Shown here one piece after another: positions 33,749-42,248 of a stretch of 64,000 nt of DNA (the first letter of the stretch is position 1; each line of letters opens with the position of its first letter). Both the position numbers and the translations under genes were made by a program. Source of the DNA: Victivallales bacterium (lineage in GTDB: Bacteria; Verrucomicrobiota; Lentisphaeria; Oligosphaerales; Oligosphaeraceae); assembly GCA_017617415.1 (NCBI GenBank), contig JAFZWH010000013.1, positions 1-64,000 on the forward strand. Reading direction: 5' to 3'. The notes beneath the pieces were generated by a model, which saw nothing but the letters and a program-made list of their open reading frames with translations, made no database searches and was not told the origin of the DNA.

Positions 33749-34201
33749 ATGGAGCTCAAGTCCATCAGTCGTCTTGCCGAGTTGATGGCCCGTCACGGCC
33801 TTTCGGAACTCGAGATCAAGGAAAACGACACCTCCATCCGATTGTGTCGCCCACTGAATGACGCAATGGTGCCGCCAATGGCGATGGCGGTGGAAAATGA
33901 GCATGTCAGCTTGTACAAGGAGCCAAGTGTCACGGCAGAGCCTGCGCCGGAGGAACCATCCGATGAGTCGCGGTATATCACTGCGCCGATGCTGGGAACC
34001 TTCTTCAGCGCGGCGACGCCGGATGCGCCGGCTTTGGTTGCCGAGGGGGACGAGGTCACGCCAGACACTGTCGTATGCATCATCGAGGCAATGAAAGTGA
34101 TGAACGAAATCAAGGCCGAGACTTCCGGAACCATCACCAAGATTCTGGTTCCCAATGGCAGTCCGGTGGAATTTGGCCAGAAGCTCTTTGAGATTCGCTG
34201 A
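33749..34201 (+). CDS. accB: Biotin carboxyl carrier protein of acetyl-CoA carboxylase
   Basis: A 150-residue subunit that carries biotin in acetyl-CoA carboxylase for fatty acid synthesis. The start ATG has GAGGAG 8 bp upstream. The biotinylation motif EAMKVMNEI is intact with K116. A flexible Pro/Glu-rich linker (about 55-75) precedes the biotinyl domain. Directly coupled to aroQ and accC. Confidence 0.95.
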   Translation: MELKSISRLAELMARHGLSELEIKENDTSIRLCRPLNDAMVPPMAMAVENEHVSLYKEPSVTAEPAPEEPSDESRYITAPMLGTFFSAATPDAPALVAEGDEVTPDTVVCIIEAMKVMNEIKAETSGTITKILVPNGSPVEFGQKLFEIR

Positions 34202-34211
34202 GCCATAGAAG

Positions 34212-35597
34212 ATGATGGACGAGAAACCGGCGAAAATCCTCATTGCCAACCGGGGTGAAATTGCCCTGCGGGTTATCCGGGCGTGCCGCGAACTGCAGTT
34301 GCCCAACATCCTGGTCTTCTCTGAGGCCGACCGCAATGCATTGCCCACACGGCTGGCAGACGAGGCGATTTGCATCGGCGCGGCGCCCGCTATTGAGAGC
34401 TATCTCAAGCTCGACCGCATTATCGCCGCCGCTGAACTCACTGGTGCGACCGCCATCCACCCCGGCTACGGCTTTCTCTCCGAGAATCCGCATTTCGCCG
34501 AAGTCTGCGAGGCATGCAACCTGAAATTCATCGGCCCCAGTTCGCAGGCCATCTCCATTTTGGGAGACAAGGCGGCTGCGCGCAATGCGATGAAAACCGC
34601 TGGGCTGCCAGTGATTCCAGGGTCGGAAGGCGTGGTGGCGAATATCCCTGAAGCATTGGCGCAGGCGGAAAAACTTGGCTACCCCGTGATGCTCAAGGCA
34701 TCGGCCGGCGGCGGCGGAAAAGGCATGCGTGCGGTGCTGGACGCCAATCAGCTGCCCAGCGCCTTTCACACTGCCTCGGCAGAGGCTCGGCTTGCCTTCG
34801 GGAACGGCAGTCTCTATTTGGAGAAGTGCCTGGTCGAGCCACGGCATGTGGAAATCCAATTGATGGCCGATCGACAGGGCAAGGTGCTGACCTTCGGCGA
34901 ACGCGATTGCAGTCTTCAGCGAAACCATCAGAAGCTTATTGAAGAAAGTCCCTGCCCGGTGTTGCCTGACGATGTGCGCAAGCAGATGTGTGAGGCGGCG
35001 GTGAAGGCCGCGCAGGCCGTCGGCTATGTCGGCGCGGGGACTGTCGAGTTCCTCTACGAACCGGCGTCTCGGCAATTCTTCTTCATGGAGATGAATACGC
35101 GCCTGCAAGTCGAACATCCGGTCACCGAGATGGTCACTGGACGCGATTTGGTGCGTGAGCAGATTACGGTGGCGCTGGGAAAACCATTGCACTGGAGGCA
35201 GTCGGAGATTCGGTGCCACGGCCATGCCATTGAGGTGCGGATTAATGCCGAAGACCCTGCGCACGGCTTTTCGCCCTGTCCTGGCAAGGTCAAATTCTAC
35301 CAGCCGCCTGGGGGACCGGGCGTTCGTGTGGACTCGCATCTCTATGACGGATATGAGGTTCCGCCATTTTACGACAGCATGCTTGCAAAGGTGATTGTGC
35401 ACGATGAAAACCGTGAATTGACGCGGCAGCGGGCATTGCAGGCATTGCGCGAACTATCCATTGAGGGCATTGTGACTACGGCGCCGTTCGCACGCGAGGT
35501 GCTTGCCTCGCCCGAGTTCGCCAGTGGCGATTACCACACCGATACCTTGGAACAACTGCTGCGTCGTCGCGAGACCACCGCTGACTTGGACTTGTAG
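34212..35597 (+). CDS. accC: Biotin carboxylase of acetyl-CoA carboxylase
   Basis: A 461-residue ATP-grasp enzyme that carboxylates biotin on AccB. Signatures: ILIANRGEIALRVIRAC, HPGYGFLSENPHFAE, KASAGGGGKGMR, and the MEMNTRLQVEHPVTEM metal-binding and catalytic block. Length is normal (about 450). Two ATG codons stand side by side at the start. AccA and AccD are not in this window. Confidence 0.96.
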   Translation: MMDEKPAKILIANRGEIALRVIRACRELQLPNILVFSEADRNALPTRLADEAICIGAAPAIESYLKLDRIIAAAELTGATAIHPGYGFLSENPHFAEVCEACNLKFIGPSSQAISILGDKAAARNAMKTAGLPVIPGSEGVVANIPEALAQAEKLGYPVMLKASAGGGGKGMRAVLDANQLPSAFHTASAEARLAFGNGSLYLEKCLVEPRHVEIQLMADRQGKVLTFGERDCSLQRNHQKLIEESPCPVLPDDVRKQMCEAAVKAAQAVGYVGAGTVEFLYEPASRQFFFMEMNTRLQVEHPVTEMVTGRDLVREQITVALGKPLHWRQSEIRCHGHAIEVRINAEDPAHGFSPCPGKVKFYQPPGGPGVRVDSHLYDGYEVPPFYDSMLAKVIVHDENRELTRQRALQALRELSIEGIVTTAPFAREVLASPEFASGDYHTDTLEQLLRRRETTADLDL

Positions 35598-35628
35598 TTG
35601 GTCTCCAGCGTTTATTTTCGTTTTTTTT
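35571..35628 (+). terminator. Weak terminator at the end of accC
   Basis: GAGACCA (35571-35577, inside accC) pairs with TGGTCTC (35599-35605), followed by T-rich sequence. The large loop makes this a tentative call. Confidence 0.35.
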
Positions 35629-35742
35629 GCATCATTTTGCCTATTTTGCATCTTTGAACCCAAAAACGCGGTATATTAACCACTGTTCAAATCGCAAAGC
35701 CGTTTCCGTTGATAACAATACTTACTGAAAGGAGGAATTACC

Positions 35743-36249
35743 ATGGCGAAAGAAAAAGAACTCGGACAGGAAGTCGTTGATGACGCCGCCCAGGCGGGCA
35801 AGCCCGTCAAGCAGACCGAGCTTATCCTCAATCCTGATTGCGCTGAAGCCGATGGCGAAATTCGTGTTTCCCAGAATGTAATCGCGAGAATCGCCCGCCG
35901 CAACGCACTCTCCGTCGAAGGAGTGGCTCGTTTCTGCCCGAAGGGCATCTCCGACCTCAAGAACCTCTTCAGCGCTCGCTCCTACGACAGCAGCATGGTC
36001 ATCGATTTCCAGGATGGCGTGGTGAATATCACGCTGTCCCTGCTTTGCTATTTCGGCGCAAAGATTCCGGAAGTTTGCAAGGAGATTCAGAATCGCGTGC
36101 GTGAGCAGGTGGAGACCCTTGGTGGCGCGAAAGTCGGCGTGATCACCGTGCTGGTGAAGGATCTGCTGGATCCCGAAGAGAAGGCCGAGGAGCCGGCGGA
36201 AGACGAGGACGAGGCGGGTGACGAAGAAACTGCCGATGACGTGCTGTAG
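35743..36249 (+). CDS. Asp23/Gls24 family envelope stress protein
   Basis: A 168-residue protein with a textbook Shine-Dalgarno (GGAGGA) 9 bp upstream. The core (GEIRVSQNVIARIARRNALS, VEGVARF, VNITLSLLCYFGAKIPEVC and EIQNRVREQVE) matches Asp23. The C-terminal tail is highly acidic. In Gram-positive bacteria Asp23 is held at the membrane by AmaP, and the next gene here looks like such an anchor. A -10-like TATATT lies at 35671. Confidence 0.85.
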   Translation: MAKEKELGQEVVDDAAQAGKPVKQTELILNPDCAEADGEIRVSQNVIARIARRNALSVEGVARFCPKGISDLKNLFSARSYDSSMVIDFQDGVVNITLSLLCYFGAKIPEVCKEIQNRVREQVETLGGAKVGVITVLVKDLLDPEEKAEEPAEDEDEAGDEETADDVL

Positions 36250-36313
36250 TTTGTAGTGTTTCATCTGCGGGGCGACACGCGCGTCCCGCAGACAACTTTG
36301 ACAGGAGGCTGAG

Positions 36314-36811
36314 ATGTGCGGATTTTTCTCCAATGTCACCGGGCATCTGACGAACCGGGAGTTCCTGCTGGGGATGCTCTTGGCCACTCTTTTGCTGGTG
36401 ATTGTCTTTTTGGTGGTGAAGCTGATCTGCCGCTGTCGCCGTAACTGCAACCAAATCGTTGTGCGGGACCAGGGCGGTAATTTTGTGATTCACCGCACAG
36501 CTTTCCGCAATTTCTTGAAGGGCGTCCTCAAGGAAGTGCCAGGGGTGGTGCTGCGTGATGTGCGGCTGCGTCAGCTCAAGGAGGGCAAGCTGGCTGTGAA
36601 TCTTTCTTTGGGCGCGGAGCCTGGTGCGGATGTGATTAAAATCCATGATACCCTGCGAGCCAATATCCTGAAGGAGGTTTCGGATAAACTGGGTATCTCC
36701 GGCCAGATTGAGGAAATGAACCTGGTGTTCAAAAGTCTGCCCATGTCAGACGAGTTGAAGGGCGAGCCCGGACGGGAAATCGCCCCTCCGCCGACGAATG
36801 ACGAGGTTTGA
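36314..36811 (+). CDS. AmaP-like membrane anchor for Asp23
   Basis: A 165-residue protein with a good Shine-Dalgarno (AGGAGG). One N-terminal membrane helix (FLLGMLLATLLLVIVFLVVKLI) is followed by a Cys/Arg-rich stretch (CRCRRNC) and an Asp23-like soluble domain (AVNLSLGAEPGADVIKIHDT). Size, topology and position after the Asp23 gene suggest it anchors Asp23. A strong terminator ends this two-gene operon. Confidence 0.75.
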   Translation: MCGFFSNVTGHLTNREFLLGMLLATLLLVIVFLVVKLICRCRRNCNQIVVRDQGGNFVIHRTAFRNFLKGVLKEVPGVVLRDVRLRQLKEGKLAVNLSLGAEPGADVIKIHDTLRANILKEVSDKLGISGQIEEMNLVFKSLPMSDELKGEPGREIAPPPTNDEV

Positions 36812-36830
36812 TGACTTTCCTGCCAAATTG

Positions 36831-36860
36831 GAGCCGCCTCCGGGCGGCTCTGCTTTTTTC
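36831..36860 (+). terminator. Rho-independent terminator after the Asp23/AmaP operon
   Basis: Stem GAGCCGCC / GGGCGGCTC with a very short loop, followed by TGCTTTTTT. Confidence 0.85.
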
Positions 36861-36881
36861 AGGAACCAAGTCCTACTGGCT

Positions 36882-36905
36882 TAAAGTCTAAGTCCATAGT
36901 CCATG
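36882..36905. repeat. Short heptamer array, TAAAGTC family
   Basis: Units taaagtc, taagtcc, atagtcc in register, just after a terminator. Related to the array at 32472. Confidence 0.6.
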
Positions 36906-36974
36906 CCTTTTTCAGGTTTCATGACTTGGGGCGCATGTCCTGTCAAGGGCACTATTGGATGGTGTTGAGCAAAA

Positions 36975-37000
36975 TTGTCAAGAATTGTCAAGTTTTTTCG
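36975..37000 (+). repeat. 10-bp TTGTCA repeats upstream of the HTH-EIIA gene
   Basis: TTGTCA at 36975 and 36985, separated by AGAA, then AGTTTTTTCG. The layout nearly matches 44779-44804 (TTGTCA, TTGTCA, TTGTCC). One-turn spacing suggests a protein bound on one face of the DNA. Confidence 0.6.
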
Positions 37001-37009
37001 TGGCTTGAC

Positions 37010-37038
37010 TTGTAAAGATGACAAATGATGCTTATATT
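37010..37038 (+). promoter_or_regulatory. Promoter of the HTH-EIIA gene
   Basis: TTGTAA (37010-37015), 17 bp, TATATT (37033-37038), giving a leader of about 75 nt. Confidence 0.5.
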
Positions 37039-37119
37039 TAAGGAAATGGTTTCTTTTTGAATTTTAATTGCCTAACGGTGTTTTTAGTATAGCGGATTAC
37101 CAACCCCAGGAAAACCAGT

Positions 37120-37833
37120 ATGATTCTCACTTTGAAGGAATTGGCCGAGTACTTGCGCGTCAATGAGCGTACAATTATGCGCATGCGTGACCAAGGCAAG
37201 ATTGAGGGCGTGAAAATTGGTGGTCAGTGGCGTTTCAATGGCAGTGAGATAGACAAATTGTTCTTCCCTCAGAATGATGTCGAGGTGGCGAAGGATGTCG
37301 AGAAGGACGAGCCGTTGTCGGCGTTGTCTCATCCGGTTATGGGCATTCCGCTGAGCCGAGTGATGCACGAGAACCGCATTCTGCTCAACCTGAATGCGAC
37401 GAATCGCGATGACCTCATTACTGAAATGACCTCTGCTCGCATGATGTATGGTTTGGTACTGGATGCTTCGGACATTCGGAAGAAGTGCCTGGATCGCGAG
37501 AATGTCCTCTCTACCGCGATTGGCGAGGGCATTGCGATTCCTCATCCGCGCGACCCGATTGCGACTCTGCGTGCCAGCGCGGCGGTGGTCTATGGCTATT
37601 CGGCGGACGGCATTGATTTCAATGCGCCGGATGGCAAGCCGGTTCATCATTTCTTCCTGGTCTGCAGTCAGACGATTGAGCTTCACCTTCATTTGATGGG
37701 GTGCATGGCTCGGTTGCTCAAGGACCGCGAGTTCGTGGATGCCTTGCCAAAGTGCACTCAGAATGCGGAGGTCATCCGGTTGGTGATGAAGCACGAACGT
37801 GCGGAGTTGGCACCCGCCAGCACAAATCGTTGA
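37120..37833 (+). CDS. Fusion of an excisionase-type HTH and a PTS EIIA domain
   Basis: A 237-residue protein. Residues 1-50 form a MerR/excisionase-like helix-turn-helix (LKELAEYLRVNERTIMRMRD, KIEGVKIGGQWRF). Residues about 75-230 are an EIIA-Ntr/fructose-type domain with the phospho-acceptor histidine H142 in GIAIPHPR. The fusion suggests a DNA-binding regulator whose activity is set by phosphorylation from EI/HPr-type partners. Those partners are not in this window. It ends in a terminator. Confidence 0.88.
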   Translation: MILTLKELAEYLRVNERTIMRMRDQGKIEGVKIGGQWRFNGSEIDKLFFPQNDVEVAKDVEKDEPLSALSHPVMGIPLSRVMHENRILLNLNATNRDDLITEMTSARMMYGLVLDASDIRKKCLDRENVLSTAIGEGIAIPHPRDPIATLRASAAVVYGYSADGIDFNAPDGKPVHHFFLVCSQTIELHLHLMGCMARLLKDREFVDALPKCTQNAEVIRLVMKHERAELAPASTNR

Positions 37834-37861
37834 TGATGAGCCTCACAATGCAATGAATATC

Positions 37862-37898
37862 ACGCCATCGGAGGCCTTGTGCTTTCGGTGGCGTTTTT
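37862..37898 (+). terminator. Rho-independent terminator after the HTH-EIIA gene
   Basis: Stem ACGCCATCGGA / TTCGGTGGCGT followed by TTTT. Confidence 0.8.
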
Positions 37899-37930
37899 GA
37901 TTTGTCTGAACCTTTTTGCTGACGACTTTC

Positions 37931-39133
37931 ATGGCAACTGTCTATCCATTCTGCGCCTGTCTGCCGAAGCCTGGTCTGGCCGCCCAGGTCGCCTCGCTGC
38001 CCTACGATGTCTATACCCGACAGGAGGCCCGCGCCGCCGCCGGCGGGCATCCGCTTTCGTTCCTGCGGGTGACGCTGGCGGACATCACGCTGCCCGATGA
38101 GGTGTCCTCCTACGACCCGAAGGTCTATGAACTTGCCGCCCAGACCTGGCAGAAGTTCCTTGCGGAGAGTGTCCAGCCGGATGTCCAGCCATCCTATTAC
38201 ATCTATTCCCAGCAAATGGGAGACCATCGGCAGTATGGCATTGTGGGCTGTGTGTCGGTGGACGAATACAACGCGGGCATTGTGCGCAAGCACGAGCGCA
38301 CGCGTCAGGAGAAGGAAGATGATCGCACGCGGCATATCCTTGCCACGAAAGCGCAGACCGGACCGGTCTTTTTGGCCTACCGTGATGTCGTCGTGCTGAA
38401 TGCCCTCGTGGCGGCAGTCTGCGCCACCGAGGAGCCGCTCTTCGATTTCACCGCATCCGACGGCATCCGCCATACTGGCTGGCGCATTCCCGCCGACCGT
38501 AACGAGGTCGTACGAACCGCCTTCGAACAGGTGCCGATTCTCTATATTGCAGACGGACATCACCGCGCCGCCGCGGCCGCGCGCTCCTGCGCCGAACTTC
38601 AGGGGGCGGGCGAGTCCGGACGGACCTTGGCGGTCATCTTCCCGGCCAGCCAACTGCGGATTCTGGCATATAACCGCGTGGTGAAGGACCTCAATGGCCT
38701 CACGCCGGAACAGTTCCTGGCGGAATTGGCGAAGGTGGGCACTGTTACGGATAATGCCCCGGCGGTGCCGACGGCTTCCGGCGAGGTCTCCATCTACCTG
38801 GGCGGCAAGTGGTATGGCCTGCAGTTCCGCGAACGCCACTCGGAGAACCCTATCGAGGCGCTGGACGTCAGCCTGCTCCAGAACCAGGTTCTTCAGCCTA
38901 TCCTGGGCATTGAGAATCCGCGCACCGACCACCGCATCGACTTTGTCGGCGGCATTCGCGGCACTGCCGAACTCGAACGGCGCGTGAATGCGGGGGAGGC
39001 GGTCGCTTTCTCAATGTACCCGACTTCCCTTGAGCAACTTATGGATGTCGCGGACGCCAATGGCATTATGCCTCCAAAGTCCACGTGGTTTGAACCCAAG
39101 CTGCGTGACGGACTCTTCACCCATCAGATTTAA
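37931..39133 (+). CDS. DUF1015 family protein
   Basis: A 400-residue cytoplasmic protein. Family landmarks: VASLPYDVYTRQEAR, HPLSFLRVTLADI, YYIYSQQMG, the ERTRQEKEDDRTRHI stretch and VPILYIADGHHRAAAA. The last block (ADGHHR) is the most conserved site of DUF1015 and suggests an enzyme; no reaction is assigned here. The start is the internal ATG at MATVYPFCACLPKP. The next gene starts 14 bp later. Confidence 0.85.
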   Translation: MATVYPFCACLPKPGLAAQVASLPYDVYTRQEARAAAGGHPLSFLRVTLADITLPDEVSSYDPKVYELAAQTWQKFLAESVQPDVQPSYYIYSQQMGDHRQYGIVGCVSVDEYNAGIVRKHERTRQEKEDDRTRHILATKAQTGPVFLAYRDVVVLNALVAAVCATEEPLFDFTASDGIRHTGWRIPADRNEVVRTAFEQVPILYIADGHHRAAAAARSCAELQGAGESGRTLAVIFPASQLRILAYNRVVKDLNGLTPEQFLAELAKVGTVTDNAPAVPTASGEVSIYLGGKWYGLQFRERHSENPIEALDVSLLQNQVLQPILGIENPRTDHRIDFVGGIRGTAELERRVNAGEAVAFSMYPTSLEQLMDVADANGIMPPKSTWFEPKLRDGLFTHQI

Positions 39134-39147
39134 TCCTTAGAACCGCA

Positions 39148-42100
39148 ATGCCTAAGACGACTCTCGAACTCGCCAAGAACCCGCCGTCCCGCAATCGCCC
39201 GGTGCCTTTTTGGAGTTGGAATGACCAGTTGGAGGCGAACGAGTGTGTCCGCCAAATCGAACTGATGCACGAGCAGGGCATCGGCGGCTTCTTCATGCAC
39301 GCACGTGGCGGTCTGCTCACCGACTATCTGTCGAAGGAGTGGTTTGAGGTCACCGAGGCGTGCATCAAGGCGGCCGAGCGGCTTGGGATGAACGCCTGGG
39401 CGTATGACGAGGACGGATGGCCCTCCGGCTTCGGTGGCGGACTGGTCAACGGGAAAGGTATTGAATATCAACAAAAATACTTGCGTATTAAAGAGATATG
39501 TGATATTTTAGAAATTCAGGCCATCAAACATCTCATCGCGGTCTATGATAAGCATGGTCAGCTGCTTCTCAATCCGGACAGTCTCCCTGCGGAGGGTGGT
39601 CTGGCGGTCTATTTCGATGTCAATCCCTATTATGTCGATACCTTGGATGGCAAGGTGATAGCGGAATTTCTGCATTCCACGCACGAGAAATACTTTGACG
39701 TTCTGCCTCAGCCAGAGCGTGAGGCGATGCGTGGCTTCTTCACGGACGAGCCGCAGATTTCGCGTGATGGCACGCCTTGGTCGTTCATTCTGGAGGCCGA
39801 ATACCGGCAGGCATACGGGGACGAACTTCTGCCACGCCTGCCCCAGCTCTTCTACGAAATCGGGGACGACTACCGCGTGACGCGCCACCGTTTCTGGCTC
39901 TTGGTCACGCGACTCTTCTCGGAGAACTTCATGCATCAGATTCAGAAGTGGTGCCATGCCCACGGCTGGCAGTTGACCGGGCATCTGGTACTGGAGGAGT
40001 CGATGCATTACCAAATCTGCAGCAACGGCATCGCCTTGCCCCATTATGAATACTTCGATATTCCTGGCATGGACAACCTTGGAAGGTATTTCACCTGGGT
40101 GACCTGTCCGCTGGGACTCTTCAGTGCCGCCGCGCAGACGGGGCATCGCCAGATTCTCTCCGAGACCTTCGCCCTGTGTGGCTGGGCGGTCTCGTTTGCC
40201 GACCTCAAATGGCTGGCGCAGTGGCAGTTCGTGCATGGCGTGAATTTCCTTTGCCAGCATCTGGAAGGCTATAGTCTGCGTGGTATCCGCAAGCGCGACT
40301 ATCCTGCGTCGCTTTTCATCCACCAGCCGTGGTGGGACTACTACAAGCCCTTCAACGACTACTTCAGCCGTCTGGGCGTGCTGCTGGAGGCGGGCGATGT
40401 CCACTACCGCACGCTGCTCATCCAGCCCGGCGCCACCGCCTTCACCAACTACAACGACCGCGATAACGGCAAGCTGGATGAATACGACCAGGCGTTCCAT
40501 GCGCTCACCGACCTCCTGGAGGCCAGCCAGGTGAATCATCACTATGGCGACGAGGAACTCATGCGCCGTCACGGCAAGGTCGCGGATGGTGAACTTGTCA
40601 TCGGCGCACAGTCCTACGCTGTGGTGATTTTGCCGAAGCTCTCCAACCTGGGCGAAGTGCAGTACACGATGCTGAAGCAGTTTGCGGAGCAGGGTGGTCG
40701 AATCTACGGACTGCGCAACGACTTGGAGCAGGGCTTCTGGGTCGCGGGAGTGGACCATTCCGGCGATACCCTGCTTGCCAAAGTGCAGTGGTTTGACTCC
40801 GCCGAGGCTCTCGTGGCGGCATTGCCCGCCGAGTGCCGCGTGGTCAATCTGCGGACGCCGGAGGGCAGGGCGCTGCCGGACCTCAATGCCACCAGCCGCT
40901 CCTTTGCGGACTTTGACGGCAAACCCGCCGTGCTCTACTATATCGTCAACAACAACCGCGAGAAGCCCTTCGAGGCGGTCGTGGACATTCCTGCCAAAGG
41001 ACTGGAACGCTACGATGTCGCCACTGGCAAAGTGGTCCCGGTCGCTTATCACCGCGAGGGCGACGTCTGCGTGCTGGAGCACCGCTTTGAGGCGGTCGGC
41101 GACTTGGTGCTGCTGGCGCGGGACTACGAGGCGCCTGCCGCTGTCGCCGAGGTGCCCGTTGCTGCTACGTTGCCGCTGGGCGATGCTTGGCAAGTGGTCG
41201 GCTCCACCGAGAACCTCCTCACGCTGGACCACTGCCGTTGCGAGGCGGATGGCAAGGAACTCTTTGCGCACGAGTATGTCCTGACCATCCACGACGAGCT
41301 GCTCAAGTTCGAGCGGGCACTGCCCATCGTTCTGGAATATGCCTTTGAGGTGGATGAGCAATTTGCGTTGGGTACGCCGGTGGATTTGCTCATCGAGCAT
41401 CCGGAACGCCAGCGGATTCTGGTGAATGGCGTGGAAGTCAGCAATGTCTCCCACGGCTTCTTCCGGGACAAGGCGTTCGAGCGCATCGCGATTGGTCCGC
41501 AACTGAAACGCGGTCGCAATGTCATCCGGCTGGAGGGCGAATTCTTCCAGACCGAGGAGACCTACGAGTGCATTCGCCGAGGCAAGATCTTCGAGAGCGA
41601 GAAGAACAAGCTCTCCTACCACAGCGAGGTCGAGGCGGTCTATCTGGCGGGCGACTTCGGCGTCGCCACGCCCGGTTCTTGGCAGGAACTCACGGCAGAT
41701 TCCACACGATACACGGGGACCTTCGCCCTGACCACGCCATCCAAGGCGGTCCAGGGGGACGATGTGGGCCCCTGCGGCAGACCGTTCTTCTCCGGTGTCA
41801 TTGAACTGGAGCAGACGGTCGAACTGACCGATGCGGAGACCGCACAGCCCACCGCTGTGCGCTTTGACGCGGTGTACGCTTCGGTGCTGGAAGTTGCCGT
41901 CAATGGACAGCGCATCGGCAGACTGACAATGCCCGACTACGAATTGACCATCCCCTCAGGAGTGCTGAAGCCAGGCGCGAACACCATCCGCTTGAAGTTG
42001 GTGACCAGTCTGCGCAACATGCTTGGCCCGCACCACCTCCAGGAGGGCGACTCCCATAGTGTGTGTCCCTACCACTTCTACAAGACGCCCGGCGGCGTCT

Positions 42101-42180
42101 TTACCCCGCACGACGCGGCTCCCTGGAATGACGGCTACTGCTTCGTGAAACAAGGCGTGAAAACAATTCGTAATTCGTAA
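39148..42180 (+). CDS. Glycoside hydrolase, GH106-like
   Basis: A 1010-residue protein without a signal peptide. The N-terminal part shows NRPVPFWSWNDQLEANECVR, then IELMHEQGIGGFFMHARGG and YDEDGWPSGFGGG, which match the barrel of enzymes related to GH106 alpha-L-rhamnosidases. The C-terminal third has beta-rich sugar-binding-like domains (VRFDAVYASVLEVAVNGQRI, LKPGANTIRLKL). Being cytoplasmic, it probably acts on imported oligosaccharides. The last codons and the stop lie in an AATTCGT heptamer array. Confidence 0.72.
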   Translation: MPKTTLELAKNPPSRNRPVPFWSWNDQLEANECVRQIELMHEQGIGGFFMHARGGLLTDYLSKEWFEVTEACIKAAERLGMNAWAYDEDGWPSGFGGGLVNGKGIEYQQKYLRIKEICDILEIQAIKHLIAVYDKHGQLLLNPDSLPAEGGLAVYFDVNPYYVDTLDGKVIAEFLHSTHEKYFDVLPQPEREAMRGFFTDEPQISRDGTPWSFILEAEYRQAYGDELLPRLPQLFYEIGDDYRVTRHRFWLLVTRLFSENFMHQIQKWCHAHGWQLTGHLVLEESMHYQICSNGIALPHYEYFDIPGMDNLGRYFTWVTCPLGLFSAAAQTGHRQILSETFALCGWAVSFADLKWLAQWQFVHGVNFLCQHLEGYSLRGIRKRDYPASLFIHQPWWDYYKPFNDYFSRLGVLLEAGDVHYRTLLIQPGATAFTNYNDRDNGKLDEYDQAFHALTDLLEASQVNHHYGDEELMRRHGKVADGELVIGAQSYAVVILPKLSNLGEVQYTMLKQFAEQGGRIYGLRNDLEQGFWVAGVDHSGDTLLAKVQWFDSAEALVAALPAECRVVNLRTPEGRALPDLNATSRSFADFDGKPAVLYYIVNNNREKPFEAVVDIPAKGLERYDVATGKVVPVAYHREGDVCVLEHRFEAVGDLVLLARDYEAPAAVAEVPVAATLPLGDAWQVVGSTENLLTLDHCRCEADGKELFAHEYVLTIHDELLKFERALPIVLEYAFEVDEQFALGTPVDLLIEHPERQRILVNGVEVSNVSHGFFRDKAFERIAIGPQLKRGRNVIRLEGEFFQTEETYECIRRGKIFESEKNKLSYHSEVEAVYLAGDFGVATPGSWQELTADSTRYTGTFALTTPSKAVQGDDVGPCGRPFFSGVIELEQTVELTDAETAQPTAVRFDAVYASVLEVAVNGQRIGRLTMPDYELTIPSGVLKPGANTIRLKLVTSLRNMLGPHHLQEGDSHSVCPYHFYKTPGGVFTPHDAAPWNDGYCFVKQGVKTIRNS

Positions 42181-42190
42181 TTCGTAATTG
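42165..42190. repeat. Heptamer array, AATTCGT family
   Basis: Three exact aattcgt units plus aattg. It overlaps the last four codons and the stop (42178-42180) of the glycosidase gene. Confidence 0.85.
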
Positions 42191-42248
42191 CCGTCTTGTA
42201 GAGTAGTCACCAACTCGTAGTAATTCCCTCGCGGAGTTGCGAAAGAAA

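Noticed and set aside
39508-41622. Long open frame of 704 codons on the minus strand inside the GH106-like gene
   Set aside because: It is a shadow of GC-rich codon use on the plus strand; its translation shows no domain, while the plus frame does. The same applies to minus frames at 51597-54083, 14637-16046 and 61711-62940, and to the plus frame at 472-1689.
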